DNA of 64,000 bases, from positions 23,624 through 87,623 of the forward strand of contig NZ_SJEE01000020.1 in assembly GCF_006937785.1 (NCBI RefSeq), written 5' to 3'. Below are positions 26,129-34,340 of the stretch, piece after piece. Numbering within the stretch: position 1 is the stretch's first letter; every line of letters starts with the position of its first letter. The notes beneath the pieces were generated by a model that ran no database searches, was not told where the DNA came from, and saw only the letters and a list, made by a program, of their open reading frames with translations. A program made the position numbers and the translations under genes. The stretch is from Pseudanabaena sp. UWO311. Its GTDB lineage: Bacteria; Cyanobacteriota; Cyanobacteriia; Pseudanabaenales; Pseudanabaenaceae.

Positions 26129-26212
26129 TTACAACCATGCGAAGCATGGTTGTAATTGATCACAAAAAAGCAAAGCATCTGCTACACAGGCACTTTGCTT
26201 TTTTGTGATCAA
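26127..26212. terminator. Two hairpins between convergent genes
   Basis: A short hairpin 26127-26157 (AATTACAACCATGC arms, GAA loop) overlaps the ABC gene stop. A second one, 26157-26212, has 20-base arms starting TTGATCACAAAAAAGCAAAG and contains the stop of the minus-strand gene. With T-rich arms it may terminate transcription in both directions. Confidence 0.6.
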
Positions 26213-27609
26213 TTTTTTGCGTTGGGATCTAGATATTTAGCAACTTCAGCAATTGTCACTGGCTCATTTGATGGACTGGGGACATCTACAACGATTAAAT
26301 AGCCATCAATTTTGCCTTTACCTACCATATTTAAAGCATTGAGAATTTTTGGCATATCAGCTTTGAGCAAACTACCGCGATCGTCATAAATTTCTAGAGC
26401 TGATAAGCAGCCAAGAGTAGCATTCCAATCAAAGTTTTTTTGGTTAACCACTGCGGGTTTGTTACGGAAAAAGTCGATCGCAGCGCCACTGCCATGAATC
26501 CGAAACAGCGATCGCCCCATCGCTCCTGCTAAATAAGCTTGCTGGATTGGTTCATAATTGCGCCATGTGGGAGGTAAAAGTGTTTGATAGGCTTGCAAAT
26601 CACCTGAAAATTTACCTTTTTGTTGTGGTAAGAAAGCATTCACGCCATCCTCAAAGGGTAAAAATAAATTTACCAGCGAAAACTGTCCATAGGCGTGAAA
26701 CACTTCATCATCTGGTTGTCGAGAAATGCCCTCCATGCGATAAATTCCCTGTGGAGTGCGTCCATTACTAAAATTCCAATCGAGATTATGAATAGACTGA
26801 AGTAGTAACGGTGCTGACCATAGTTGTTTATTTTGTCTAACAAATTGCCCTTGGCGATCCTTTAAAACTGATAAGCATAAAATATCGCGATTAGGACGGC
26901 AAAGAACATACATATGCGCCTGCTGTGGCGCGATTTGCCATGTCAATAAATCTGTGAGATTGGGAATTGGTATTTTTTTTGCAAGTTGGCGATCGCTTTG
27001 AATATTTTTGATCGTAGTTCGCAGATGGAGATCCTCCGACCAGTTAGGAAAACGTTGCTGCACCTTGATTTGTAGTTTATCGATTTGGCTTTGGGAGATA
27101 TTTGCCGATGGATAAACGGCTGACTTCGCGATCGCGGCAAGGGAAATCGCCACCCATTGTGGGTCATCACTATAGTCAATAGTGCGTAAAAAATGCGGCT
27201 TGAGCTTGCCATAAACCGCAGGTTTGAGAGTATAAAGCTGGGTGGCAACTTGGATCGCCGTATCAATAATTCCTTTTTGAGGATCGGTGAGGTTTGCGGC
27301 TGTGGTCAACTGCAAAACCTTTTCTAAGGCTTGCAGTGCATAGTCTTGTTCGGGTGCTAAAACGCCGATCGCCCATAGGGATTCTTGCCAATGCGAGGCA
27401 TTGCTTTCAGTGAGAGGATATTTCTTAAGATCAAATCTGCTAGGATTCGCTTTCTGCTGTTGGTCAAATATCTGGGCATCCCTAGCGCTCGCTGTGGCTT
27501 TAGGCTGGTAAGCGCGGATCGGTGGAGTTTGCGCTTTAACTGGTTGGAGCGGTGCAGCAACAAAAAAAGCGATCGCTGCCACAGCAGCACTAGACATGGA
27601 TTGATACAT
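26209..27609 (-). CDS. Exported protein, possible L,D-transpeptidase-like
   Basis: A 466-residue protein with a signal peptide ending near PVKAQ. The N-terminal 200 residues are helical and unrecognised. The C-terminal half has features of YkuD L,D-transpeptidases: GRTPQGIYRMEG, then a histidine in RIHGSG, and a cysteine in ATLGCLSALEIYD that would be the nucleophile. The gap between His and Cys (29 residues) is longer than usual, so the assignment is tentative. A cell-wall role would fit export. The gene is followed by hairpins shared with the ABC gene. Confidence 0.5.
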   Translation of the reverse strand: MYQSMSSAAVAAIAFFVAAPLQPVKAQTPPIRAYQPKATASARDAQIFDQQQKANPSRFDLKKYPLTESNASHWQESLWAIGVLAPEQDYALQALEKVLQLTTAANLTDPQKGIIDTAIQVATQLYTLKPAVYGKLKPHFLRTIDYSDDPQWVAISLAAIAKSAVYPSANISQSQIDKLQIKVQQRFPNWSEDLHLRTTIKNIQSDRQLAKKIPIPNLTDLLTWQIAPQQAHMYVLCRPNRDILCLSVLKDRQGQFVRQNKQLWSAPLLLQSIHNLDWNFSNGRTPQGIYRMEGISRQPDDEVFHAYGQFSLVNLFLPFEDGVNAFLPQQKGKFSGDLQAYQTLLPPTWRNYEPIQQAYLAGAMGRSLFRIHGSGAAIDFFRNKPAVVNQKNFDWNATLGCLSALEIYDDRGSLLKADMPKILNALNMVGKGKIDGYLIVVDVPSPSNEPVTIAEVAKYLDPNAKN

Positions 27610-27625
27610 AATTTCTTGTCAAAAG

Positions 27626-27660
27626 AAAATAGGGAAAGCACAAAGTGCTTTCCCTATTTT
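27626..27660 (-). terminator. Hairpin downstream of tRNA-Ala
   Basis: Sixteen-base arms AAAATAGGGAAAGCAC and its complement with an AAA loop lie five bases after the 3' end of the tRNA gene. On the minus strand the stem ends in TTTT, consistent with a rho-independent terminator for the tRNA. Confidence 0.65.
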
Positions 27661-27664
27661 AGTA

Positions 27665-27737
27665 TGGAGCTAAGCGGATTCGAACCGCTGGCCCTCTCAA
27701 TGCCATTGAGATGCGCTACCAACTGCGCTATAGCCCC
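27665..27737 (-). tRNA. trnA-GGC: tRNA-Ala (GGC)
   Basis: The reverse complement folds as a full cloverleaf of 73 bases. The acceptor stem is GGGGCTA with TAGCTCC and discriminator A. The D arm is GCGC-AGTTGGTA-GCGC, the anticodon stem is TCTCA/TGAGA with loop ATGGCAT (anticodon GGC), and the T arm is AGCGG-TTCGAAT-CCGCT. The CCA end is not encoded. One G-T wobble pair lies in the acceptor stem. Confidence 0.95.
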
Positions 27738-28250
27738 AAAATTAGCTAATTTATTAGCTTGTCTATAATCGCTCAAATTGAGATGTATGTCAAATGCGAT
27801 CGGGAAAAGTTTATTGATTTAGGTGCGATCGCAAAATGCTGTCAGTAAATATTTGGATACTGTTGTCTTTATCTATCGTTACTTATGAATTTTGAGGAGC
27901 TGACGACTGATATTTCAACCAAGTATTCAGGCTAGCGACAGGTTCAAAATCAAATATTGCTTCGGCTAAATTTTCTAAAACTGCAATTCAATTTTTAGTC
28001 TAATTTTGCCAAGCTGCCATCCCTGTTGTTGATAAGTATTTCGCATTTTGTCAATTCAGTAAGTCTTGTCTTCTTTTTGATCGGACTCTTTACAGGCAAA
28101 AATATTGACAAGATGGTAGTGAAGTTAGATTAAGAGACAAGATTGGCGGCGTGAAGAGCCGCCAATCTCAATATCTTTTAGATGAAGGTTTGTATCTTAT
28201 TCAATCAATTCACGCAGGAAATCAAGCGATCGCCTGTCACAGTAGCTCCA
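27738..28250. other. Intergenic region without a recognised gene
   Basis: About 510 bases. A half copy of the family A repeat lies near 27803-27848 (AAAAGTTTATTGATTTAGG then GCAAAATGCTGT). A short motif AATCAATTCACGCAGGAAAT near 28203 recurs near 43481 and 51563. Nothing else is supported; open frames here are short and repeat-derived. Confidence 0.45.
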
Positions 28251-28355
28251 TACAGCAAATTCTGATCAAACGAACCACAAGAAGTTTTTTAAAAGTGTTA
28301 CCCCACAACAATTTTTTAAAATTTCTTAGATCGGATTTGGTTGAAAAGCGATGTA
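28251..28355. mobile_element. MITE-like palindromic repeat, family A, copy 4 (decayed)
   Basis: A 105-base unit from TACAGCAAAT to GCGATGTA. The left part TGATCAAACGAACCACAAGA matches the copy at 12551-12655, but the central palindrome has decayed (GTGTTACCCCACAACAAT). It has the same length as copy 2. Confidence 0.7.
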
Positions 28356-28410
28356 AGCCAGAGTTGTTAATTCATCTCTGGTAAATATTTCTCAAATTAA
28401 GGAGTACATC

Positions 28411-28593
28411 ATGAGTTTAGAAAATAGAGCTAAAGCGGCTGCTAAAAATGTGGAAGGCAAAGTGCAAGAAGCAGTTGGCGATCTGACTGGCAATACCAAA
28501 GATAAGGTTCAGGGTAAGGCAAAACAGGCTGAGGCAAATGTGCGTAATGCTGCTGAAGATGTCAAAGATGAAGTAAAAAAAGCTATTGACTAA
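28411..28593 (+). CDS. CsbD-family stress protein
   Basis: A 60-residue, very hydrophilic, lysine- and alanine-rich protein with the CsbD pattern NVEGKVQEAVGDLTGNTKDK. It has a strong ribosome binding site (AAGGAG at 28399-28404). CsbD proteins are induced by general stress in many bacteria; the molecular role is unknown. It starts a 10.7-kb run of stress-type genes on this strand. Confidence 0.85.
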   Translation: MSLENRAKAAAKNVEGKVQEAVGDLTGNTKDKVQGKAKQAEANVRNAAEDVKDEVKKAID

Positions 28594-28600
28594 TTGGTTG

Positions 28601-28630
28601 AGTAGGGGCAATTCATGAATTGCCTCTACT
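28601..28630. repeat. Palindromic repeat, family C, copy 2
   Basis: AGTAGGGGCAATTCATGAAT continues to TGCCTCTACT, a near-perfect palindrome matching the copy at 7836-7870. It lies 8 bases after the CsbD stop. Confidence 0.7.
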
Positions 28631-28705
28631 ATGAAATGCAATTCTTAAGCCATTTTGGAGTAAGCCCTAACTTAGTTTAAATCCATTACACCCTATTTAT
28701 TTCCT

Positions 28706-28876
28706 ATGCCTAAAACAAAATTGACAGACAAAGAGATTACGGCAGCGATCGCAAAACTACCTGAGTGGAAAGTGGTTGATGGGAAGTTAAATAAATCTTT
28801 CAAGTTTGATAGCTTTGTTGATGCTTTTACCTTTATGACCAAAGTCGCAATGGAAATAAGCATGGTGCGCAGATAA
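28706..28876 (+). pseudogene. Truncated pterin-4a-carbinolamine dehydratase
   Basis: An ATG frame of 56 residues begins MPKTKLTDKEITAAI and continues with LPEWKVVDGKLNKSFKFDSF and FTFMTKVAMEIS, the N-terminal half of the PhhB/PCD family. Full proteins have about 95 residues, and the catalytic HHPEW region should follow FMTKVAMEA. Here it is replaced by MVRR and a stop. Sequence just beyond, in another frame, reads IREERKELHKEI and a stop, perhaps the tail of a different gene joined by deletion. The product cannot be active. Confidence 0.8.
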
Positions 28877-28912
28877 GAGAAGAACGCAAGGAATTACATA
28901 AGGAAATTTAGA

Positions 28913-29458
28913 ATGGCGTTAAAACATAAAAATGCGATCGGTATATTTCCCGATCGCCAAAGTGTTGAGTCAGCGATCGCGCAACTCAGAGAGACTGAAT
29001 TCCCAATGAATAAAGTTTCGGTTGTTGTCGAGCATCTTAACCCAACAGACCCAACCATCGGAGGCTTAATAGAGCCAGTCGTCCAATCTGAGAAACAGTT
29101 CGCCCGCGATCGCACTAGCACTCAAATCGGACATGGTGCTTTAGATGCTGGTGCTTTGGGAGGCGTTGTCGGTGGTGTAGTCGCAGGACTCTCAACTCTA
29201 GCATTTCCCGCAGGCGGAGGGGCAGTCTTATTAGTGGGAATGGCAACAGGAGCCTTTTATGGTGCTTTATCAGGTGGATTGCTAGGAGGTGCGATCGGTG
29301 CTGGCATTTCAGAAGAGCAGTCTAAACATTACAGCAATCTTTTAGTACAAGGAAACTACCTAGTGGCGATCGAAGGAACTGATACTGAAATTGATCGTGC
29401 TGAGTCGATTCTAAAAACTAAGAATATTCAAGATTGGATAACTTTTGAAAAGTTCTAG
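28913..29458 (+). CDS. YflT/general-stress-protein-17M-like protein with glycine-rich membrane segment
   Basis: The 181-residue protein starts with a YflT-like alpha/beta fold (AIGIFPDRQSVESAIAQLRE). A central glycine/alanine-rich stretch (residues about 75-130) contains GALGGVVGGVVAGLSTLAFP and looks membrane-associated, like glycine-zipper proteins. The C-terminus (YLVAIEGTDTEIDRAESIL) completes the fold. It is a typical partner of CsbD and BON proteins in stress clusters. Its stop is followed at once by a family B repeat. Confidence 0.75.
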   Translation: MALKHKNAIGIFPDRQSVESAIAQLRETEFPMNKVSVVVEHLNPTDPTIGGLIEPVVQSEKQFARDRTSTQIGHGALDAGALGGVVGGVVAGLSTLAFPAGGGAVLLVGMATGAFYGALSGGLLGGAIGAGISEEQSKHYSNLLVQGNYLVAIEGTDTEIDRAESILKTKNIQDWITFEKF

Positions 29459-29459
29459 T

Positions 29460-29565
29460 TAATACCAAAACACAAAATGGCTATGCCATTTTGTGTTTTT
29501 AAAACTCTTACAGGGTTTGCTTTTTAATTCATAGAAGTGTTGCCACACTTTTGTGAATCGGTATA
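29460..29565. mobile_element. MITE-like repeat, family B, copy 2
   Basis: The same 106-base layout as at 18737-18842, from TAATACCAA to CGGTATA, one base after the TAG stop of the YflT-like gene. Differences from copy 1 lie mainly in the linker and loops. Confidence 0.85.
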
Positions 29566-29589
29566 AGATTTACGCAAAAGAATGGGAAA

Positions 29590-29614
29590 GAGCGATTCAT
29601 GAATTACCCCTACG
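29590..29614. repeat. Palindromic repeat, family C, copy 3 (decayed)
   Basis: AGCGATTCATGAATTACCCC with flanking TACG keeps the ATTCATGAAT core of the family but lost symmetry in the outer part. It sits between the family B repeat and the first BON gene. Confidence 0.5.
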
Positions 29615-29777
29615 ATAAAATTAGGCTCTCAGGGCATTTTTGTGTAAATCCAATCTTGTAAAGATTCATTAGATTTTTGTACAATCCATTCAAGTTATAC
29701 GTTAAACGAACAGGATCTCAAACGGCACAATGAGAAGCTAGCCAATGTAAACGGATTAAAACGTTACGCAAAAAAAT

Positions 29778-30464
29778 ATGCCAACTCTTATCGCAGAAAA
29801 GACTGATATTGAAATCAAAACTGATGTGCTTGCTGAACTCAAATATGAGCCAAGTGTAAAGGTTACCGATATCGGGGTCTTGGTAAAAGATGGAACTGTG
29901 ACACTCAATGGCTATGCGACTAGCGCAGCTGAAAAGTGGGAGGCTGTTCGGGCGACTAAACGGGTTGTTGGTGTTAAAGCGATCGCCGATGACATTGAAG
30001 TCAAACTTCACGAAACCTTTATTAACACTGACTCAGACATTGCTGCTGCTGCGATCCATCATATTGACTGGTTCACGACAATTCCTAGAGGCACTGTAAA
30101 AGTGACGGTTCGGAATGGTTGGATTACTCTTGATGGTGAGGTGGAATGGCAATATCTCAAGATTGCTGCTGGACATTTCCTACATCATTTGTCGGGAGTG
30201 AAAGGCGTATCTAACGAGATCTCGATCAAACCTAGATTGTCAGTAACAGAAGTCGCCACAGGCATTAAATCAGCATTCAAGCGTAGTGCTATGCTCGATG
30301 CCAATAAGATCCAAATCGATGTTGTTGGCAGCAAGGTGACACTAAAAGGTAAGGTTCGCAACTATGCCGAGATGGAAGAAGCAGAACGAGCGGTTTGGGC
30401 TGCATCGGGCGTACTAACAGTGGATAATCAGCTATCTGTGCAGTGGTTTGGGTACGATGCTTAG
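29778..30464 (+). CDS. Triple BON-domain protein, paralogue 1
   Basis: The 228-residue protein has three BON domains, at about residues 10-75, 80-150 and 155-225. Each has the pattern of a helix followed by VTLNGYATS, ITLDGEVEW or VTLKGKVRN and a final hydrophobic strand. BON domains bind phospholipid or envelope surfaces and appear in osmotic-shock proteins such as OsmY. No signal peptide is evident. It is closely related to 31242-31931: both contain DVLAELKYEPSVKVTDIGVL near the start. Confidence 0.88.
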   Translation: MPTLIAEKTDIEIKTDVLAELKYEPSVKVTDIGVLVKDGTVTLNGYATSAAEKWEAVRATKRVVGVKAIADDIEVKLHETFINTDSDIAAAAIHHIDWFTTIPRGTVKVTVRNGWITLDGEVEWQYLKIAAGHFLHHLSGVKGVSNEISIKPRLSVTEVATGIKSAFKRSAMLDANKIQIDVVGSKVTLKGKVRNYAEMEEAERAVWAASGVLTVDNQLSVQWFGYDA

Positions 30465-30468
30465 AACG

Positions 30469-30506
30469 GAATGAGATAAATGGCGCGAAGCACCATTTAT
30501 CTCATT
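30469..30506. terminator. Hairpin after BON paralogue 1
   Basis: Perfect arms GAATGAGATAAATGGCGC-type with a GAA loop, starting five bases after the stop codon. No T tract follows, so termination is only possible. Confidence 0.5.
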
Positions 30507-30546
30507 CAACGGTTTTAGAAAAACTCGATTAATAATCAATCAGGAA

Positions 30547-30969
30547 ATGACCATGAGTACTACAGTTGACAACTTCACGAAAAAGCTTCATGACAATTTG
30601 GAGGTAGTTGAAGAGCGCGTGAAATCGCTAAGAGACAGCCTTCAATCTGTGCCGAAAAAGACTCGACATGAGATTCAATCTAAACTTGATGAGGCGAAAG
30701 CAACACTAAACTCCAAGAAACATGAATTCGATGAATACCGAGCCAAGCTCAAAACTCAATTTGAGGAAAAGGAATCTGAGTTGAAGTCGGATGTCGAGGA
30801 ATGGAAGTCGAGTCGGAAGGTGAAAAAGCTCGAACATCGGGCTGAAAAGGCTGAAGACTATGCCGTTACTGCGATCGCTTTGTCTGTAGCGACAATAGAA
30901 GAAGCTGAAGAAGCAACTTTGTCAGCGATCGCTGCCAGACTAGATGCCGAGACTGCTTCAAAGACATAG
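30547..30969 (+). CDS. Coiled-coil stress-associated protein
   Basis: A 140-residue, highly charged, helical protein. Residues about 10-100 form a predicted coiled coil rich in Lys and Glu (SKLDEAKATLNSKKHEFDEY). The last 40 residues, AEDYAVTAIALSVATIEEAE, are less charged and amphipathic. I do not recognise a named family. It lies between the two BON genes, which suggests a shared stress role, and a terminator-like hairpin follows. Confidence 0.7.
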   Translation: MTMSTTVDNFTKKLHDNLEVVEERVKSLRDSLQSVPKKTRHEIQSKLDEAKATLNSKKHEFDEYRAKLKTQFEEKESELKSDVEEWKSSRKVKKLEHRAEKAEDYAVTAIALSVATIEEAEEATLSAIAARLDAETASKT

Positions 30970-30998
30970 TCTATAGCGATTTTCTGTTGAGTTTGGCT

Positions 30999-31042
30999 CA
31001 AAAAATGTACGAGAAGCTTAAAAATTTCTCGTACATTTTTTG
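30999..31042 (+). terminator. Rho-independent-like terminator
   Basis: Seventeen-base arms CAAAAAATGTACGAGAA and complement, with a 10-base loop, end in TTTTTTG followed by TTTT. This is the most terminator-like hairpin in the stress cluster and suggests that transcription of the coiled-coil gene stops before BON paralogue 2. Confidence 0.7.
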
Positions 31043-31076
31043 TTTTGCAGTTTCGGTATAGAGGTCATTTGAAAAT

Positions 31077-31119
31077 CGCAATAAGCTATGCAGCGCGAAG
31101 CGCTGCATAGCTTATTGCG
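31077..31119. repeat. Perfect hairpin with GCGCGAAGCGC core
   Basis: Twenty-base arms (CGCAATAAGCTATGCAGCGC) and a GAA loop. The core recurs in other intergenic hairpins (59757-59789). It lies upstream of BON paralogue 2. Confidence 0.7.
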
Positions 31120-31241
31120 TAAAGATTTCCTTTGTATTCAAGCAATCAATTTAATTTATACGTTACTTAATCACGATATCAATCATTGAAATGTGATGCT
31201 AGTGATTGTAAACAGATCATGCAAAACGTTAAGAGAAATAA

Positions 31242-31931
31242 ATGACCACACTTCTCTCTATTCAAAAAACTGACACTGATCTCAAGACAGATGTGCTTGC
31301 TGAACTCAAATATGAGCCGAGTGTCAAGGTCACAGACATTGGTGTTTTAGTCAAAGATGGAACGGTGACTCTCAATGGCTATGCAACAAGCTCTAACGAG
31401 AAATGGCAAGCTGTGCAAGCGACTAGACGGGTTGCTGGGGTAAAGGCGATCGCGGATAACATCATAGTTAATTTGCCAAGTTCTTCGCTTCATACAGATG
31501 GAGACATCGCTACGGCAGCTGCGCACCACATCGACTGGTTCACGTCAATTCCGAGGGGAACCATTAAGGTAACGGTTAGTGATGCTTGGGTCACACTTGA
31601 AGGTGAAGTCGAGTGGCAATACCTAAAGACTTCTGCTGAAAACTACCTGTATAACCTTTTGGGAGTTAAAGGAGTGTCTAATCTGATCACTGTCAAGTCA
31701 AGATTGAAGGCAACTGACATTAACAATGACATTAGATCTGCCTTCAAACGTAATGCGCTTTTAGATGCGAACAAGATCCGTGTTGAAACCTCTGGGAATA
31801 AGGTCACATTGCATGGCAAGGTTCGGAACTATGCCGAGCTAGACGAAGCCGAACGAGTTGCTTGGGGCGCACCAGGAGTGCATTCTGTGGACAATCAGCT
31901 CAAGGTGGAATGGTGTAGATATGAATCGTAA
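31242..31931 (+). CDS. Triple BON-domain protein, paralogue 2
   Basis: A 229-residue protein with the same three-BON layout as 29778-30464. The first domain is nearly identical over about 35 residues (KYEPSVKVTDIGVLVKDGT is shared), while the second and third have diverged more. The pair probably arose by a local duplication that left the coiled-coil gene in between. Envelope protection is the likely role, inferred from the family. Confidence 0.88.
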   Translation: MTTLLSIQKTDTDLKTDVLAELKYEPSVKVTDIGVLVKDGTVTLNGYATSSNEKWQAVQATRRVAGVKAIADNIIVNLPSSSLHTDGDIATAAAHHIDWFTSIPRGTIKVTVSDAWVTLEGEVEWQYLKTSAENYLYNLLGVKGVSNLITVKSRLKATDINNDIRSAFKRNALLDANKIRVETSGNKVTLHGKVRNYAELDEAERVAWGAPGVHSVDNQLKVEWCRYES

Positions 31932-32016
31932 TGATAGGGGCAGCGCAAAGCGCTACCCCTAACCCTAAAATCCTTAGCATTACCGAATAGAATAACCTAG
32001 TCGAGAGAGATTCAAC

Positions 32017-32583
32017 ATGAGCATTACTGAATACGATGATACTGAGGAGCAAGTTGTTGGCTCTCAATGGATAACAGCGATCGCGATCGTGATGATCGTG
32101 TTGGGTATTATTGCGATCGTATTTCCCTTCTTCGCTACCATCGCTTCAACCGTTCTATTCGGGTTCTTATTTATCCTTGCTGGAATTTCCCAAATCGCTT
32201 ATGCCTTTCAATCTAGAGGTGCAGGTCAATTCCTCTGGAAAACAATTCTAGGGCTGTTGTATCTCCTGTCTGGAATTTTCGTCATGTTAAATCCGCGTGA
32301 AGGAGCAATTGCTTTTACGATAGTGCTTGGCATTACCATCTTCTTGCAAGGCATCATTCAGGTATCGCTCGCTTTTCAAATGCGTTGGATCTCTTCTAAT
32401 TGGGGATGGATGCTTATGAGTGGACTCATGGGCATCATTTTCGGTATTTATATTTGGTCTAGTTCTCCGCTTCATGCCGTTTGGTTCATTGGCACTCTAA
32501 TTGGAATTAATCTTTTATTTGATGGAATTTGGATGTTAACTCTACATTCAGGCGAGAAGATTACTATTTCACATGATACATGA
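32017..32583 (+). CDS. HdeD-family membrane protein (DUF308)
   Basis: The 188-residue protein has six hydrophobic helices in two similar sets of three, typical of HdeD (VLFGFLFILAGISQIAYAFQ and SGLMGIIFGIYIW). In E. coli HdeD helps acid resistance at high cell density. It lies 36 bases before the NDH-2 gene and begins the tightly spaced part of the stress cluster. Confidence 0.85.
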   Translation: MSITEYDDTEEQVVGSQWITAIAIVMIVLGIIAIVFPFFATIASTVLFGFLFILAGISQIAYAFQSRGAGQFLWKTILGLLYLLSGIFVMLNPREGAIAFTIVLGITIFLQGIIQVSLAFQMRWISSNWGWMLMSGLMGIIFGIYIWSSSPLHAVWFIGTLIGINLLFDGIWMLTLHSGEKITISHDT

Positions 32584-32619
32584 GTAAGAAGGCTATATTT
32601 TGTCACAAGGAGAATAAAC

Positions 32620-33912
32620 ATGTCTAATGTATTAGACGGGATATCAGAATTTCCGCAACGATTAATAGCTTCTGAACCTCTTCCAACCTTAATTTTAGGT
32701 GGTGGTTTTACGGGCTTGTTCACAGCATTACATTTGAGCCGTCAGCATTATACAACTCCCACAATTCTAATCGATCGCGAATGGAATTTTATTTTTAAAC
32801 CGCTATTGTATGAGTTTCTCAGTGGCGAGATGAACATGCAATTTATCCGTCATCGTTATGACGCACTTTTACATAAAAGTGGCATTGCCTTCATTCGTGA
32901 TGAGGTGCAATCGATTGACCTACAACAGCGACAGGTTTGCTTAGCCTCTGGCTTACATTACACCTATAGCAATTTAGTCTTGTCCCTCGGTGGTGTATCG
33001 GATTACTTTGGAGTTGCGGGAGCTAGTGCAAATGCTTTAGCCTTTCGTACCAGTGACGATGCGATCGCCTTAGCGTGGAAACTAAGAGATTGTTTGCAAC
33101 GAGCTACCCAAACTTCAGAACCACAGCAGAAAAAGACCTTATTAACCATTGCCATCCTCGGCGCTGGCAGCTCTGGCGTGGAGCTAGCTGCAACGCTTGC
33201 TGACTTATTGCCAGTCTGGTACAGTCCATTGGGCGGAGATATTGCCGATATTCGGATAGTCGTCATTCAACGGGGTAAACAGATTCTCAAAGGTGACAGC
33301 GATCGCCTACGTCAGACTGCTGAAGAAGCCCTGCAAAAACGTACTATATCCGTGGAGGTAATGCTAGAAACTGCGGTAATTGAAATTCGTCCCAATATAG
33401 TCGTGCTAAAACGAAATGATCAAATTGAAGAACTCGCTGCGACGACAATTATTTGGACAACGGGAATCGCCACAAATCCTCTCATTGACTCCTTATCTAT
33501 TCCTGAAGGCGGTCGAGATGAAAAGGGACGACTCAAACTAACCGACACTTTACAACTTCTCGATTTCCCAGAAGTATTTGCGGGCGGTGACTGCACCGTA
33601 ATGGAGCATCCTTTACCCGCAACCGCACAGGTGGCTTATCAGCAAGGAGTTGCGATCGCCCATAATTTGCAAGCGCTTTCTGAATGTCACTCTCCGACTG
33701 CGGTTAAGGTTGGTATGCGAGGAACGCTGATGAAATTAGGATTGAATGAAGGTGTTGCCGAACTCTTCGATCGCTATGAAGTGAAAGGTCATCTCGGTCA
33801 TTTAATTCGTCAAGCTGCTTACATTGAGTTGCTGCCTACGCCAGCCAAAAACTTTAAGGGAACGCTTGCATGGATATCTGATGAGCTTTTCCAGAGATGC
33901 TCTGGAATATAA
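32620..33912 (+). CDS. Type II NAD(P)H dehydrogenase (NDH-2 family)
   Basis: A 430-residue flavoprotein with two Rossmann motifs: LILGGGFTGLFTALHLS for FAD at the start and AILGAGSSGVELAATLADLL for NAD(P)H. It also has IWTTGIATNPL and VFAGGDCTVMEHPLPATAQ, typical of NDH-2. The C-terminus should contact the membrane. It would oxidise NAD(P)H and reduce quinone without pumping protons. AAGGAG precedes the ATG. A hairpin at 33919-33964 follows. Confidence 0.88.
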   Translation: MSNVLDGISEFPQRLIASEPLPTLILGGGFTGLFTALHLSRQHYTTPTILIDREWNFIFKPLLYEFLSGEMNMQFIRHRYDALLHKSGIAFIRDEVQSIDLQQRQVCLASGLHYTYSNLVLSLGGVSDYFGVAGASANALAFRTSDDAIALAWKLRDCLQRATQTSEPQQKKTLLTIAILGAGSSGVELAATLADLLPVWYSPLGGDIADIRIVVIQRGKQILKGDSDRLRQTAEEALQKRTISVEVMLETAVIEIRPNIVVLKRNDQIEELAATTIIWTTGIATNPLIDSLSIPEGGRDEKGRLKLTDTLQLLDFPEVFAGGDCTVMEHPLPATAQVAYQQGVAIAHNLQALSECHSPTAVKVGMRGTLMKLGLNEGVAELFDRYEVKGHLGHLIRQAAYIELLPTPAKNFKGTLAWISDELFQRCSGI

Positions 33913-33918
33913 CTTTTT

Positions 33919-33964
33919 AAGAATTGAGAGAGTCGCACCCACAGGGTTCAACTCTCTCAATTCT
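33919..33964. terminator. Hairpin after the NDH-2 gene
   Basis: Arms AAGAATTGAGAGAG and its complement with an 18-base loop, seven bases past the NDH-2 stop. It could lower expression of the following genes rather than stop it fully. Confidence 0.5.
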
Positions 33965-34007
33965 TGTCTGATTTTTATATGAGACACATACATTAAGGAA
34001 ATTATTT

Positions 34008-34316
34008 ATGGAAACCACCAAAAAACGTAGCCAATATTTTAAATATATTCGTTATCTTCATCGCATTTTTGCTCCGATTATGTTGTTGCCTCTATTGCTA
34101 ACCACCATTACAGGAATAATTTATCAAATCCTAGATCTGACAGGTAAACAAAAGAATTTTAAGTGGATCTTAGGCTGGCATAAAGGAGCCTTTGGTGTAA
34201 TTAATCTAGAACACATTTATCCATTCTTAACTGCCCTTGGTTTGTTGATATTGATTTTTACGGGAATTTCAATGTGGCGCACAATGCGGCGTAATTCTAG
34301 TAAACCAGCTATTTAG
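34008..34316 (+). CDS. Small PepSY-associated-type membrane protein
   Basis: A 102-residue protein with two hydrophobic helices (about residues 25-47 and 70-88). The pattern YIRYLHRIFAPIMLLPLLLT followed by TGIIYQI, and WHKGAFG, resembles the first and last helices of PepSY-associated membrane proteins, with histidines placed as in heme-binding cytochrome-like helices. Heme binding is speculative. It lies 24 bases before the P-type ATPase gene. Confidence 0.65.
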   Translation: METTKKRSQYFKYIRYLHRIFAPIMLLPLLLTTITGIIYQILDLTGKQKNFKWILGWHKGAFGVINLEHIYPFLTALGLLILIFTGISMWRTMRRNSSKPAI

Positions 34317-34340
34317 CGACACAGAAAAATTGAAAATTTT

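Noticed and set aside
28151..28384. Open frame of 77 residues before csbD
   Set aside because: Made of the decayed family A repeat and a short dispersed motif; no ribosome site.
34008..34340. Mg2+-sensing riboswitch or MgtL-type leader upstream of the P-type ATPase
   Set aside because: Only 24 bases separate the ATPase gene from the preceding gene and no leader structure or proline-rich leader peptide was seen.
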